Positions 25,095 to 33,771 of a stretch of 35,528 nt of DNA are shown in pieces (position 1 is the first letter of the stretch; each line of letters starts with the position of its first letter). Made by a program: the position numbers and the translations under genes. The DNA is from Actinomycetes bacterium (GTDB taxonomy: Bacteria; Actinomycetota; Acidimicrobiia; Acidimicrobiales; Palsa-688). The notes beneath the pieces were generated by a model, which saw only the letters and a program-made list of their open reading frames with translations, made no database searches and was not told where the DNA came from. The stretch lies in assembly GCA_021809105.1 (NCBI GenBank), contig JAKBAM010000015.1, positions 1 through 35,528 of the forward strand, written 5' to 3'.

Positions 25095-26219
25095 TCAAAC
25101 CACCAGCTTCCTCAGCACCACGTCGATGTTGAGGGCCCTCCAGGCCAGGTGGTCCCTGTAGGTGGCGGCCTTCGCCAAGTTGTGGGCGACGTGCTGCAGC
25201 CACGTGAGCAAGACCAGCGCCCGGCGCCCTGACGGGAGCATCTCGACCGACGCCCACAGCGGATCGAGGGCAGACGGTCCTCGCTCTCGCGCTACGTCCA
25301 CCACAACGTGGCCGAGTGCTCGGCGCTGCCGGTAGGCGGCGCTGCTCAGCAGCAGCAGGTATGCGTCGACGGCAGCCACGCCGACCGGGCGGGCACTCCC
25401 CCAGTCGAGGATGCCGAGCACCTCCCCTCCGTCGGGGCTCAAGAAAATGTTGTCCCTCGTGTAGTCACCGTGGATCCAGGATGCTGGCGTGGAGGCGTTG
25501 ATGCCGACGGCCTGTCTGAGCTCGTCGCCGAGGCATCCCAACTTCGAAAGTTGCCAGGCCCCGGCCGGGTACAGCGATGAGACTGCGGCCAGGGGACCAT
25601 CCAGCCAAGCGGCGAGATGGTCTGCGGTGGTCACGACGCTCGCCGTCCGTGTGTGAAGCTCACCGATCACCTCGAGGCAGGCACTGATGGACCGTGCTGC
25701 CAGGTCGGGTTCCCGGCGCAGCATTCGGGTCAGGGGGATCCCGACCATGTAGCGCTCGACGACCGCTGCGGGCTCCGACGTCAGACCGAGGGCCAGGAAG
25801 TCGGGCAGATAACGACCCCAAGGGCCTATACGCGGGTCGCCCGACAGCGCCTGGACCGCACGGACATGGGCCCGCAGCTCCTCGACGACCTCCGGGGAGC
25901 GGGCGAGCTTTACCACGGCGGCCGGGGCCGCCCCCGGCGGCCCCAAGGGCGCGACGACGAGGGAACTGACGCCGATGGCCTCCCGGGCGACCACCCATGT
26001 CTCGGGTGAGGGAAGCCCCTCGACCGGCTGCATGGAGCTGATCAGTCGTGGCAGGGCCCCACCGAGCAGCTCGCGGATGTCGACGGAGCGGCGGGCCGCC
26101 AGCACTGATCGCGCCAGTCGCCCCAATGGTGCCAGCAACCGCGACCGGTAGAGCACCCTGATCGTGAGGCCCGCTATACCACCGAGCTGCCTCGGCATCT
26201 CGCGGCGCTCAGTCTTCAT
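25095..26219 (-). CDS. APH-fold phosphotransferase (aminoglycoside/choline kinase-like)
   Basis: 374 residues. The kinase landmarks are a probable ATP-binding Lys104 ([12 protein letters not shown]), catalytic His250-Gly-Asp252 and Asn257 in [11 protein letters not shown], and the metal-binding Asp272 in GILDWGSA. The N-terminal 60 residues are basic and partly hydrophobic ([21 protein letters not shown]), which might be an amphipathic or membrane-contacting segment. It should phosphorylate a small hydroxyl compound with ATP; antibiotic resistance is not implied. Its ATG overlaps the stop of the 926-residue fusion gene (ATGA) and its stop lies 2 bases before the carboxylase start. It is therefore co-translated with both, and the operon links it most closely to the fusion protein. 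The substrate is unknown. Confidence 0.85.
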   Translation of the reverse strand: MKTERREMPRQLGGIAGLTIRVLYRSRLLAPLGRLARSVLAARRSVDIRELLGGALPRLISSMQPVEGLPSPETWVVAREAIGVSSLVVAPLGPPGAAPAAVVKLARSPEVVEELRAHVRAVQALSGDPRIGPWGRYLPDFLALGLTSEPAAVVERYMVGIPLTRMLRREPDLAARSISACLEVIGELHTRTASVVTTADHLAAWLDGPLAAVSSLYPAGAWQLSKLGCLGDELRQAVGINASTPASWIHGDYTRDNIFLSPDGGEVLGILDWGSARPVGVAAVDAYLLLLSSAAYRQRRALGHVVVDVARERGPSALDPLWASVEMLPSGRRALVLLTWLQHVAHNLAKAATYRDHLAWRALNIDVVLRKLVV

Positions 26220-28996
26220 CGGCTGGCCAGCCGGACGAGTGACGCTGCGGTCAATGGAAGGGCCCTCCGGGCGACACCGAGGTTGCCCCCCTCACGTAGC
26301 GACAAGAGGTCGACGAGCAAGCGGATATCTGCGCTCATCGGCCGCGGACGGCAAGCACGACAGGTACCAGGTCGGTGACCCAGGAAGGCGCTCACGGCCT
26401 GGGCCAGACCCGCCTGGTACGGCGCGCGCAGGACGTCCACCCCGGGGCGCCGGAGCTCGGCGCTGGCGTTTGCCGGCGCAAAGGCCCGCCGGGCCTTGGC
26501 GAGCATCGGCAGGTCGCTGGACGAATCGCCGACCGCCAGCGCGATTTCAGGAGCGCCAGGAGCCAAGCGGGATGCCAGGTTTTCCAGTCCGGCGCCCTTG
26601 TCCACGCTGCGGGGCACGATGTCGGTCTGGTGAAGTCCGACCACAGTCCGCCATGGCGGCGGGCCTGGGCCCGCCGCTGGGGAGATCTCGGTGTCGGGCA
26701 TCGGCCCACCTTTGCCACCTGCGACTTGTCTCACCCGCACCACATGCCTGAAGTGTGGGTCCACCTCGAGGTCGCTCCTCCGGTCCAGCTGCCCTCGCAA
26801 GTCCGCAAGTCCTTCCGCCTCCGATTCCGGAACGAGGATGTCCGCCTTCCGATCCGCATGGCTGTACGCGGCCGCACCGTACTCGGCGACCCCGCCGGCC
26901 AGCCCGTAGGCCGCGCAGCGGTCAATGACCTCGGGGAGGCTCCGGCCCGTGGCCAGCACCACCCGGTAGCCGTGGGCTCGTAGGGCCCGCACAGAGACCA
27001 TCGAAGCCCTCGTCGGGGCGGACCACCCGAAGGTGGTGGACTCGCTCACGCCGTCGAGGTCGAGGGCGCAGAGGGGTCCGTCGTCCACGGCGGGTAGGTC
27101 CGCCAGGTACACCTCGGCGAAGAAGCGTTGCAGAGCGCGGGCACCGGCCAGCGAGGTTTCGGCCGGCACCAGGCGCCCGAGCCTCTTGCCATTCCACAGG
27201 TGCACCAGCTGGTAGAGCAGCCATCGCCCGTCGTCAACCGTGCTGGCGGTCAGCTCCTCGAAATGCGCTTTCACGCCAGCTACCGATCGCGGGTGATCCG
27301 CTCCGCGCCCAGCCTCCAAGGCCACAGCCGCCAGGTCGAACACGGCGTCGTAACACGACAGGTCGTGATGACTGAAGGCACCACTCGTCGGGTCGGTCTT
27401 CACCAGCCGATCGCCTGAACGAACCCATTTGTCGGCCTCCATCCGGCCGTCGACGACCGACGGGGCCGCTGGACGCAGCAACCTGCGCATCAGGGGATCC
27501 ACGTACAAGGGCCGCACCGCGTCGCCGAGCGGCCCGAAGCAGGCCGCGACCAGTTCGGACGCCACCTCCCAGACGGCATGGTTGCCCACGATGCCGGCGC
27601 TCCGGTCGCTGCCGACTGCCAGCGCCGCGCGCCGGGAGGCGGCGTAGGCGACCATCCGTGCACGATCGTCCTCGGCGTTGGGGGCATCCTGCGGAACGAT
27701 CTCGTCGATCCACAGCCGGTAGGCCAACCCGTGCTCCACGCCTAAAACCGGCGGCACCCAGCCATCCAGCCGGCTGGACACCGCCAAGTGGTGGCGACCG
27801 AAAAAGCCCAGCCCGACGCCCTCCACCACCACCTCGCATGCTCTTTCCCCGCCGCCATCTTCGAGCAACACCGTGTAGCGCCGTCGCACATGCGCCCGGG
27901 CTGTCGGTTCGGGCGCGGGGTGGGCCTTTACCTCGACCACCCGCGCGCCGGAGCCGAGCATGAGATCGAGTTGCTGCGCCACGGCGCTGGCCTCGAGTTG
28001 GCGCTGCACAGCCCATTCGCCGGCGGGGAGCAACACCGATTGGTAGCCGCGCAGCGGGGCATGGACACCGTCGGCGGCATCATCGGTACCGAGCATCACA
28101 ACTATGTGGTCCGGGCTGATCCCGGCGCGCTCGACGCGGCGGGCGACGGCGGCGACCGAGCCACCCGACGTCGGTGGATCGTCGACGATGAGCACCATCC
28201 CGTCCTGCGCGGCGCATCGCTCCAGCAACGCCCGACTCCCGGCGTCGGTGGAGGCGCGGGGCCGGAGACTGATGCTGCTCACTGACCGATATCCCTCGAA
28301 GCGCAAGGCCGCGGCCAGCAAAGGTGCGAGGTAGCTGCCCGACGTCCGTACTCCTGCCACCAGGATCGAGGCGTCTTTCGATGGCCAGCGTTGGGCGTAG
28401 CGCTGAGCCATCAGGACCAGGTCGAGTGGCTGCTGGTCGAAGCTGCGGAAGCACGACGGCAACCGCAATGTGCTGGTCCTGCGACGCCCGGACAGGCCGG
28501 CGGTCGCCTTCGCCAGCTCTCCGGCCCGGTCACCGAAGCGCTGACGGTCCGTTGGTAAAGCTGCCGACGGGCGGAGCACGACGCCTGCCAGATCCGCGGC
28601 GAGGTCGCTGGCCAGCACGTGCGCCGCTCTGGCCTTGATGACGGGAGCGGTACGGGCCGCCGCCGCATCGGCCAGGTCGAGCGCAGCGAGCAAGACCCGC
28701 CCGACCGGCTGGGACCGGCGGCTCCTGGAAAGCACCTCTCCGACCCGGCGCCCCCATGCCCTCCCGCCGATCGACGGCCGTCCCCCCAAGCTGTCCTCGA
28801 GGATCTGGTCGACGCCGACGCTGAGCAGGTATGCATCCAGATCGTCTTCGCGCTCGATCCGCTCGACCAGCAGCGCTACAAGGGTGCCCAGATCTTGCAG
28901 GAGGTCGGGGAGGAGAAGGCGCGGGGAGTGGCCGGGCGCCGAATCGCTATCTGCGGGAAAGTATGACACCTGCTCTTCCGACGCTGACCCTTCCAT
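26216..28996 (-). CDS. Phosphoribosyltransferase/kinase-like/HAD phosphatase fusion
   Basis: 926 residues with several enzyme-like parts. Residues 1-190: helical, not recognised. About 195-330: type I phosphoribosyltransferase, with VAGVRTSGSYLAPLL and the PRPP loop VLIVDDPPTSGGS (268-280). About 370-600: resembles a divergent small-molecule kinase (VVVEGVGLGFFGRHHLAV; LVKTDPTSGAFSHHDL, then YDAVFDLA), with metal Asp perhaps Asp535; this is inference. About 640-870: Cof-type HAD phosphatase with LDLDGV (Asp646, Asp648), LATGRS, Lys800 in SVDKGAG and VGDSSSDLPML. The C-terminal tail is unrecognised. PRTase, kinase and phosphatase on one chain suggest synthesis or salvage of a ribosylated, phosphorylated metabolite. 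It is coupled by ATGA to the APH-fold kinase and follows the enoyl-CoA hydratase by 30 bases. I know no characterised protein with this arrangement. Confidence 0.75.
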   Translation of the reverse strand: MEGSASEEQVSYFPADSDSAPGHSPRLLLPDLLQDLGTLVALLVERIEREDDLDAYLLSVGVDQILEDSLGGRPSIGGRAWGRRVGEVLSRSRRSQPVGRVLLAALDLADAAAARTAPVIKARAAHVLASDLAADLAGVVLRPSAALPTDRQRFGDRAGELAKATAGLSGRRRTSTLRLPSCFRSFDQQPLDLVLMAQRYAQRWPSKDASILVAGVRTSGSYLAPLLAAALRFEGYRSVSSISLRPRASTDAGSRALLERCAAQDGMVLIVDDPPTSGGSVAAVARRVERAGISPDHIVVMLGTDDAADGVHAPLRGYQSVLLPAGEWAVQRQLEASAVAQQLDLMLGSGARVVEVKAHPAPEPTARAHVRRRYTVLLEDGGGERACEVVVEGVGLGFFGRHHLAVSSRLDGWVPPVLGVEHGLAYRLWIDEIVPQDAPNAEDDRARMVAYAASRRAALAVGSDRSAGIVGNHAVWEVASELVAACFGPLGDAVRPLYVDPLMRRLLRPAAPSVVDGRMEADKWVRSGDRLVKTDPTSGAFSHHDLSCYDAVFDLAAVALEAGRGADHPRSVAGVKAHFEELTASTVDDGRWLLYQLVHLWNGKRLGRLVPAETSLAGARALQRFFAEVYLADLPAVDDGPLCALDLDGVSESTTFGWSAPTRASMVSVRALRAHGYRVVLATGRSLPEVIDRCAAYGLAGGVAEYGAAAYSHADRKADILVPESEAEGLADLRGQLDRRSDLEVDPHFRHVVRVRQVAGGKGGPMPDTEISPAAGPGPPPWRTVVGLHQTDIVPRSVDKGAGLENLASRLAPGAPEIALAVGDSSSDLPMLAKARRAFAPANASAELRRPGVDVLRAPYQAGLAQAVSAFLGHRPGTCRACRPRPMSADIRLLVDLLSLREGGNLGVARRALPLTAASLVRLASR

Positions 28997-29026
28997 GCAC
29001 CACGCCTGCGACGCCCACCCGAGCCT

Positions 29027-29794
29027 TCAACGTCCTGTCCATCTGGGTGGCCGCTTCTCTATGAAGGCGACCAGACCCTCTTTGAAGTCATCGGAGCCTA
29101 CAACTGCCAGCATCCCCTCGTCCGACATCCTCCAGCCGACCTCATCAGGCGCGTGGGTGGCCTCCAGGACGACCTTGCGGCTGGCAACCACGGCGGCTGG
29201 GGCATTTGCCTCGACTCGGCCCGCCAGGACCAGCGCCCGCTCGAGCGCGGTGCCCGCATCGGCCAGCTCGTTTACCAAGCCGAAGGAGTACGCCCGCTCG
29301 GCACTGATCGGATCACCGGTGAGGGCGCATTCCATCGCGACGTTGAGAGGAATCTTGCGCCCGAGGCGAAACAGGCCGCCCGCAGCTGCGACCAGGCTTC
29401 GCTTGACCTCGGGCAGGCCGAACGTAGCGGTGGACGACGCGACCACCAGATCGCACGACAGCACGATCTCGGTGCCGCCGGCCAGCGCTGGGCCGTCGAC
29501 TGCGGCGATCAGCGGCTTGGACCTCGCACGCTTGACGATCCCGGCAAAGCCACCACCGGCTGTGTGGAGCTCGCTGCTCTTGCCGGCGTTGACCTCCTTC
29601 AGATCAGCACCGGCGCAGAAGACAGGCGGGACGCCCGTGATGATACCGAGCCAGATGCCGGCGTCACCCTCTAGGCGATCGATACCTTCCTCTATGCCTT
29701 TGGCCACCTCCCCGTTGACGGCGTTGCGAGCCTCGGGCCGGTTGATGGTGATGATCCCCACGCGCCCCTCGACGCGGTACTCCACGACAGGCAT
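29027..29794 (-). CDS. Enoyl-CoA hydratase/isomerase (crotonase) family protein
   Basis: 255 residues with the crotonase fold: VEGRVGIITINRPEARNAV, oxyanion-hole blocks FCAGADLKEV and GPALAGGTE, CDLVVASSTATFGLPEVKRSLVAAAGG, and the C-terminal EGLVAFIEKRPPRWTGR. Both catalytic glutamates of true hydratases are present (Glu109 in GGTE and Glu129 in GLPE). The enzyme is thus likely to hydrate a trans-2-enoyl-CoA. It starts 5 bases after the SDR stop and ends 30 bases before the fusion gene. In a leucine-type pathway it could act on methylglutaconyl-CoA; a general short-chain role is equally possible. Confidence 0.9.
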   Translation of the reverse strand: MPVVEYRVEGRVGIITINRPEARNAVNGEVAKGIEEGIDRLEGDAGIWLGIITGVPPVFCAGADLKEVNAGKSSELHTAGGGFAGIVKRARSKPLIAAVDGPALAGGTEIVLSCDLVVASSTATFGLPEVKRSLVAAAGGLFRLGRKIPLNVAMECALTGDPISAERAYSFGLVNELADAGTALERALVLAGRVEANAPAAVVASRKVVLEATHAPDEVGWRMSDEGMLAVVGSDDFKEGLVAFIEKRPPRWTGR

Positions 29795-29799
29795 ACCGG

Positions 29800-30576
29800 C
29801 TACTTCGGCGCCAGGCGGGCACCGCCGTCGAAGCGGATGGTCTCGCCGTTCATGTAGCTGTTGGTGATCAGCTCGACCGCCAGCGATGCGAACTCGGAGG
29901 GATAGCCAAGTCGATCGGGGAACAACACATCCTTTTTGAGCTTGGCCTTGAAATCGTCGGCATTGCCCCCGTAACCGTAGATCGGCGTATCGATCAGCCC
30001 CGGGGCGATCGTGTTGACGCGGATGCCGACGACGGCGAGGTCACGCGCCAGCGGCAGCGTCATGCCCACCACGCCCCCCTTCGACGAAGAGTAGGCGGCC
30101 TGGCCGATTTGCCCGTCGAAGGCCGCGAGGGATGCCACGTTGACGATGGCGCCGCGCTCGCTATCCGCCTGTGGTGCGTTCTGGCTCATTGCCGTGGCGG
30201 CCAGCCGAGCCACGTTGAAGGTGCCGACCAAGTTGACATTGATGACCTTCTTGTAGGACTCGAGGTCGTGAGCCGATGAGTAGGCGCCATCGCGGCCAAT
30301 CGTGCGGGCGGCCCAGCCGATCCCGGCGCAGTTGACCACGCATCGAAGCGGCCCCATCTCCTTGGCGGCCTCGACCGCGGCGATGACATCCTCAGGGCTG
30401 GTCACGTCGGCTCGGGCGAATACCCCAGCAGTCTCCTTGGCGAGTGCTTCGCCTTTTTCTTCGTTCATGTCGAGCACCACAAGGTGCGCTCCACGCTGGG
30501 CGAGGAGGCGGACCGTCGCCTCACCTAACCCGGAAGCGCCACCAGTGACGATCGCCGAACTCCCCTGGATGTCCAT
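29800..30576 (-). CDS. HSD10-type short-chain dehydrogenase (3-hydroxyacyl-CoA dehydrogenase-like)
   Basis: 258 residues, close in layout to type II 3-hydroxyacyl-CoA dehydrogenase: [18 protein letters not shown] (cofactor turn), [10 protein letters not shown] (Asp after strand 2, so NAD), [27 protein letters not shown], catalytic Tyr/Lys in AAYSSSKGG, and APGLIDTPI. The family oxidises short and branched 3-hydroxyacyl-CoAs or steroids. It is the first gene of the seven-gene minus-strand operon, read from a leaderless promoter (TACTGT 6 nt before the ATG). Confidence 0.9.
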   Translation of the reverse strand: MDIQGSSAIVTGGASGLGEATVRLLAQRGAHLVVLDMNEEKGEALAKETAGVFARADVTSPEDVIAAVEAAKEMGPLRCVVNCAGIGWAARTIGRDGAYSSAHDLESYKKVINVNLVGTFNVARLAATAMSQNAPQADSERGAIVNVASLAAFDGQIGQAAYSSSKGGVVGMTLPLARDLAVVGIRVNTIAPGLIDTPIYGYGGNADDFKAKLKKDVLFPDRLGYPSEFASLAVELITNSYMNGETIRFDGGARLAPK

Positions 30577-30582
30577 GCCGCG

Positions 30583-30588
30583 ACAGTA
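30583..30588 (-). promoter_or_regulatory. -10 box of the seven-gene operon (leaderless)
   Basis: TACTGT on the minus strand with a 6-nt spacer to ATG 30576 and no Shine-Dalgarno. The 105-bp divergent region to the flippase gene holds one such box at each end. Confidence 0.5.
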
Positions 30589-30669
30589 GGGCCATGCACA
30601 AGTGCCGTGCCAACGGGCTGGGACCGGAGTCTCGGTTGGCCATGAGCGGAGCTGGCGCTGGTCCCTTGC

Positions 30670-30675
30670 TACCGT
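30670..30675 (+). promoter_or_regulatory. -10 box of the flippase/glycosyltransferase fusion (leaderless)
   Basis: TACCGT with a 6-nt spacer to GTG 30682. It supports this GTG over the TTG at 30676, which would place the start at the end of the box itself. Confidence 0.5.
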
Positions 30676-30681
30676 TTGCCA

Positions 30682-33600
30682 GTGTCAGCCGACCTCCCGC
30701 TAACGCTTGAGCCGGCTGCCGTCGGGAGGCCCGACGGGCCGCCAACCGCAATTGCGGATGCGAGTGCGAGGCGCCCCCGGCGCCTCGAGGGCCGTCGGTG
30801 GCGCGAGTACCTGTACCTGAGTGGGACAGCCCTGCAGATGGCGGTGGCTGCCTGCGTCACGCCGATCGTCACCCGGCTTATCGGGCCGGGGCCGTTCGGG
30901 CGGGTGGCGGCGGGTATGGCCGTCATGCAGGTCCTGTACTGCTTCGAGAGCCTCGGGCTCGCCGTCGCCGTCCAGCGCGTCCACGCCGAAGGTCCTGACG
31001 GAGAGCGCCACAGCCGCAGCCTCTTGAGCGTGGCCCTCCTTTCCACCGCCGTCATGACGATCGTGCTGGTTGGCACCTCCAACGCGTGGGGCGGCGCGCT
31101 GGGCTTCTCCGGCACCATAACCACGCTACGGATCGCTCTGGCATGGGGCGGGACCGCCTCGGCCACTGCGGTGTTCAAAGCGCGCCTGCGCTCCGAGGAC
31201 CGGGTGCTCTCCTTCAGTCTCGTCAGCGTGGTCGAAGGGCTCGTCGCCCAGCTCATGGCACTTGGGGCCGTCCTCATATGGCAGCGGACGGCGACGGTGT
31301 ACCTCGGGGCGATAGTCGCGGGCCAAGCGCTCGCGCTGGTCTGCGGGGTGGTGGCAAGTCCACCGCGAATCGCCGGAGTCTTGGCCCATCGACGGAACCT
31401 GGCCATCCTCGCCTTCGCCCTGCCCCTGATACCCGAACAGCTGGCCAGCTTCGTCCTCAATACCAGCGATCGACTGATCGTCCAGAGCCGCCTGGGGCCG
31501 GTCGCCCTGGGGCGCTACTCCCTGGCTTACAACCTGGCCGGGACGGGTGCGGTGTTGCTGGTCATGTTCAACGTCGTCTGGCTGCCAGACATCTTCTCGG
31601 CGGCGCCGGGACGTCGGCGAGCGGAGGTGCTGGCCCGCACCCGGGACCGGCTATTGCGGATGGCGCTGCCGACGATGCTCGGGATCGCCCTCGGCGCCCC
31701 CGCGGTGTTGACGGTATGGGCCCCGTCGTCGTTCCGGCCCGACGGGCTGGTGACTACGACCACATTGGTGGCGCTGACGACCTTGCCCGCTTTGATCTAC
31801 ACGTCGGAGTACCGGGTGCTGGTAGCGGCCGGGCGCACGAAGACCGTCGCACTTGCCACCTGTGGCTGTGCGGTGCTCAACGTCTCGCTCAACCTGATCC
31901 TCGTCCCAGTCCTCGGGCTCAACGGCTCAGCTTTGGCCACTGTGGTGTCCTACGGGGCGCTGGCCGTCGTGGCCCATCTGCTGGCCCGCTCTGCCACGAC
32001 GCTCCGTCCTGTTAGCCGTGGCCTGCGAGGCTGGGCTCTGGCGGCGTCGGGGCTCACCGCCGCCAGCGCCTTGGCCCCTGCCGGAGGAACGTGGTTCGCC
32101 GTCCGACTCCTCCTCGGCGCCTGCTGCCTCGGACCGCTCCTGCGGGCTCTGCGCCACGACCGGGCGCAGGAGAGCAGTCCTGCGATTGCCCTCCTGCGCT
32201 TCGTCCCGAGCCGTGCCCGCTTGGAGGCAATCCTGCGCGAGTCGGTTGTGCTACCTCTTGCGACCCTGGCAGCCGTGTTGTCGGTCACTCGTTCGTCGGG
32301 GATCGACAACGCTTATATCACCTACAGGTACAGCGCCAGCCTGCTTGCAGGTCACGGCCTGACGTTCAATCCGGCCCAGCGCGTCGAGGGCATCAGCGAC
32401 CCGATTTGGGCGGTGCTGCTATCCGGGGCCCACCTCCTGGGACTGTCACTTCCAACTGCTGGGTCGGTGCTCGGCGTTGCGTGCCTCGTTGCGGTCGTTG
32501 TCATCGTCCGTGCCATCGGCCGCCAGATGGGTCTCGGCCCCAGTCGCAACACCCTCCTCGCCACCGGCGTGGCCGGGACCGTGCCGCTGGCCGCCAGCGC
32601 CACGATGGGACTGGAGGGCGGCTTGTTCGCAGCCGGCCTGCTCTTGCTGGTCTACACGTGGCACCGGCCCGGCTGGGCGGCGGCAGGCTTCGCGGCATCC
32701 ACCGTCGTGCTGGCGGCCACTCGCCCCGAAGGTCTCATCATCGCCGTAGGGATCACGGCGCTCAACGCCGGGTTACGACCCCGGCGGAAGTCGGAAGTGC
32801 TTGCCGCCGGCGCCACGGCCTTGGGATTGATCGCTTTTGTCGCCTGGCAATGGGACTACTACGGCCACCCGATCGCTACCTCGGTCACCGCCAAGCGCGA
32901 CCTCGGCTCATCGCCTTTGACGACGCTGGGAGCCAACGCGCCAGCAGGGATCAGATACGACGCCGAGGCTCTCGAGGCGTCGTTGCTGATCGCGGGGGTA
33001 GTGGTCATCGCCTACGGTTTGCAGTGGGCGCGGCACCGGCCCGCCCGGCGGGCATTGCCCCCCGAAGTTTTTCCGGCGACGCTCCTCACGCTGTTCGGTC
33101 TCGGCGTGCCGTTGTTCACCGGCGGCGACTGGATGCCCTACTCGCGCCTGGTCGCTCCATACCTCCCCGTGATGACCGTTGCTCTGGTCGGCACGGCCAC
33201 GGTGATCGCCGGCCGGGTCGGACGGGCTGCGCCAGCCCTCCCTCTCCTGCTGGCAATCGGCGTGACACCTCTCTCGCTACCGCTGCAAGACGGGGGCTCC
33301 AACCCCGTCAACGCCGAGCGCGGGTTCGATTATGTCGGGAGGGCGCTGAGCCAAACCGGCCTGGGCAGGCAGGCAGTAGCCACCGACGTGCTGGGACGCG
33401 TGTCATTCTGGGCGCCACAAGTCACTTTCGAGGATATGTACGGCCTGACCGACCCCGTGCTCGCCGCCATGCCCGGACCCGGCGGCGTCTACGGCAAGCT
33501 CGACCTCCGCTATTCCGCCTCATTACAACCAGCAATCGTGGCTTCCAATGACTGGTGGCACGACCGGACCTTCCTCCGCTGGTCAGCTCCCGGCCGATAC

Positions 33601-33771
33601 GTCGCTGTTACCGCGCCGGCTCTGACGGCCCAGCGTATCTTCCTGTTGGCGCGGCCTGGGGTGGCCGCTTCGTTCACCGCGCGGTTGCGTGAATGGTTCC
33701 CGGGTGCCGCGATCGAGCAGCCAGCGGCTGCGATCAGCGCCTGGCAAGCGCGGTATCCGACAGGCCAGTGA
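30682..33771 (+). CDS. Flippase (Wzx/MOP)-GT-C glycosyltransferase fusion
   Basis: About 1,029 residues, almost all membrane. The first about 480 are a polysaccharide flippase of the MOP superfamily: ALQMAVAACVTPIVTRLIGPGPFG, LPLIPEQLASFVLNTSDRLIV, RYSLAYNLAGTGAVLLVMFN, then LNLILVPVLGLNGSALATVVSY. From about 530 a GT-C glycosyltransferase begins: GIDNAYITYRYSASLLAGHG, then FNPAQRVEGISDPIWAVLLS, like the acidic first-loop motif of AftB/GT89-type polyprenyl-sugar transferases (usual DDAY; here the first Asp is in GIDNAY). Further helices and a periplasmic C-terminal domain follow (VSFWAPQVTFEDMYGLTD). No stop or frameshift separates the halves. It may flip a lipid-linked glycan and modify it on the outer face. 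The stop overlaps the next start (GTGA). Confidence 0.82.
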   Translation: MSADLPLTLEPAAVGRPDGPPTAIADASARRPRRLEGRRWREYLYLSGTALQMAVAACVTPIVTRLIGPGPFGRVAAGMAVMQVLYCFESLGLAVAVQRVHAEGPDGERHSRSLLSVALLSTAVMTIVLVGTSNAWGGALGFSGTITTLRIALAWGGTASATAVFKARLRSEDRVLSFSLVSVVEGLVAQLMALGAVLIWQRTATVYLGAIVAGQALALVCGVVASPPRIAGVLAHRRNLAILAFALPLIPEQLASFVLNTSDRLIVQSRLGPVALGRYSLAYNLAGTGAVLLVMFNVVWLPDIFSAAPGRRRAEVLARTRDRLLRMALPTMLGIALGAPAVLTVWAPSSFRPDGLVTTTTLVALTTLPALIYTSEYRVLVAAGRTKTVALATCGCAVLNVSLNLILVPVLGLNGSALATVVSYGALAVVAHLLARSATTLRPVSRGLRGWALAASGLTAASALAPAGGTWFAVRLLLGACCLGPLLRALRHDRAQESSPAIALLRFVPSRARLEAILRESVVLPLATLAAVLSVTRSSGIDNAYITYRYSASLLAGHGLTFNPAQRVEGISDPIWAVLLSGAHLLGLSLPTAGSVLGVACLVAVVVIVRAIGRQMGLGPSRNTLLATGVAGTVPLAASATMGLEGGLFAAGLLLLVYTWHRPGWAAAGFAASTVVLAATRPEGLIIAVGITALNAGLRPRRKSEVLAAGATALGLIAFVAWQWDYYGHPIATSVTAKRDLGSSPLTTLGANAPAGIRYDAEALEASLLIAGVVVIAYGLQWARHRPARRALPPEVFPATLLTLFGLGVPLFTGGDWMPYSRLVAPYLPVMTVALVGTATVIAGRVGRAAPALPLLLAIGVTPLSLPLQDGGSNPVNAERGFDYVGRALSQTGLGRQAVATDVLGRVSFWAPQVTFEDMYGLTDPVLAAMPGPGGVYGKLDLRYSASLQPAIVASNDWWHDRTFLRWSAPGRYVAVTAPALTAQRIFLLARPGVAASFTARLREWFPGAAIEQPAAAISAWQARYPTGQ

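Noticed and set aside
25095..26219. Aminoglycoside resistance gene
   Set aside because: The APH fold alone does not indicate resistance, and the operon context points to metabolism.
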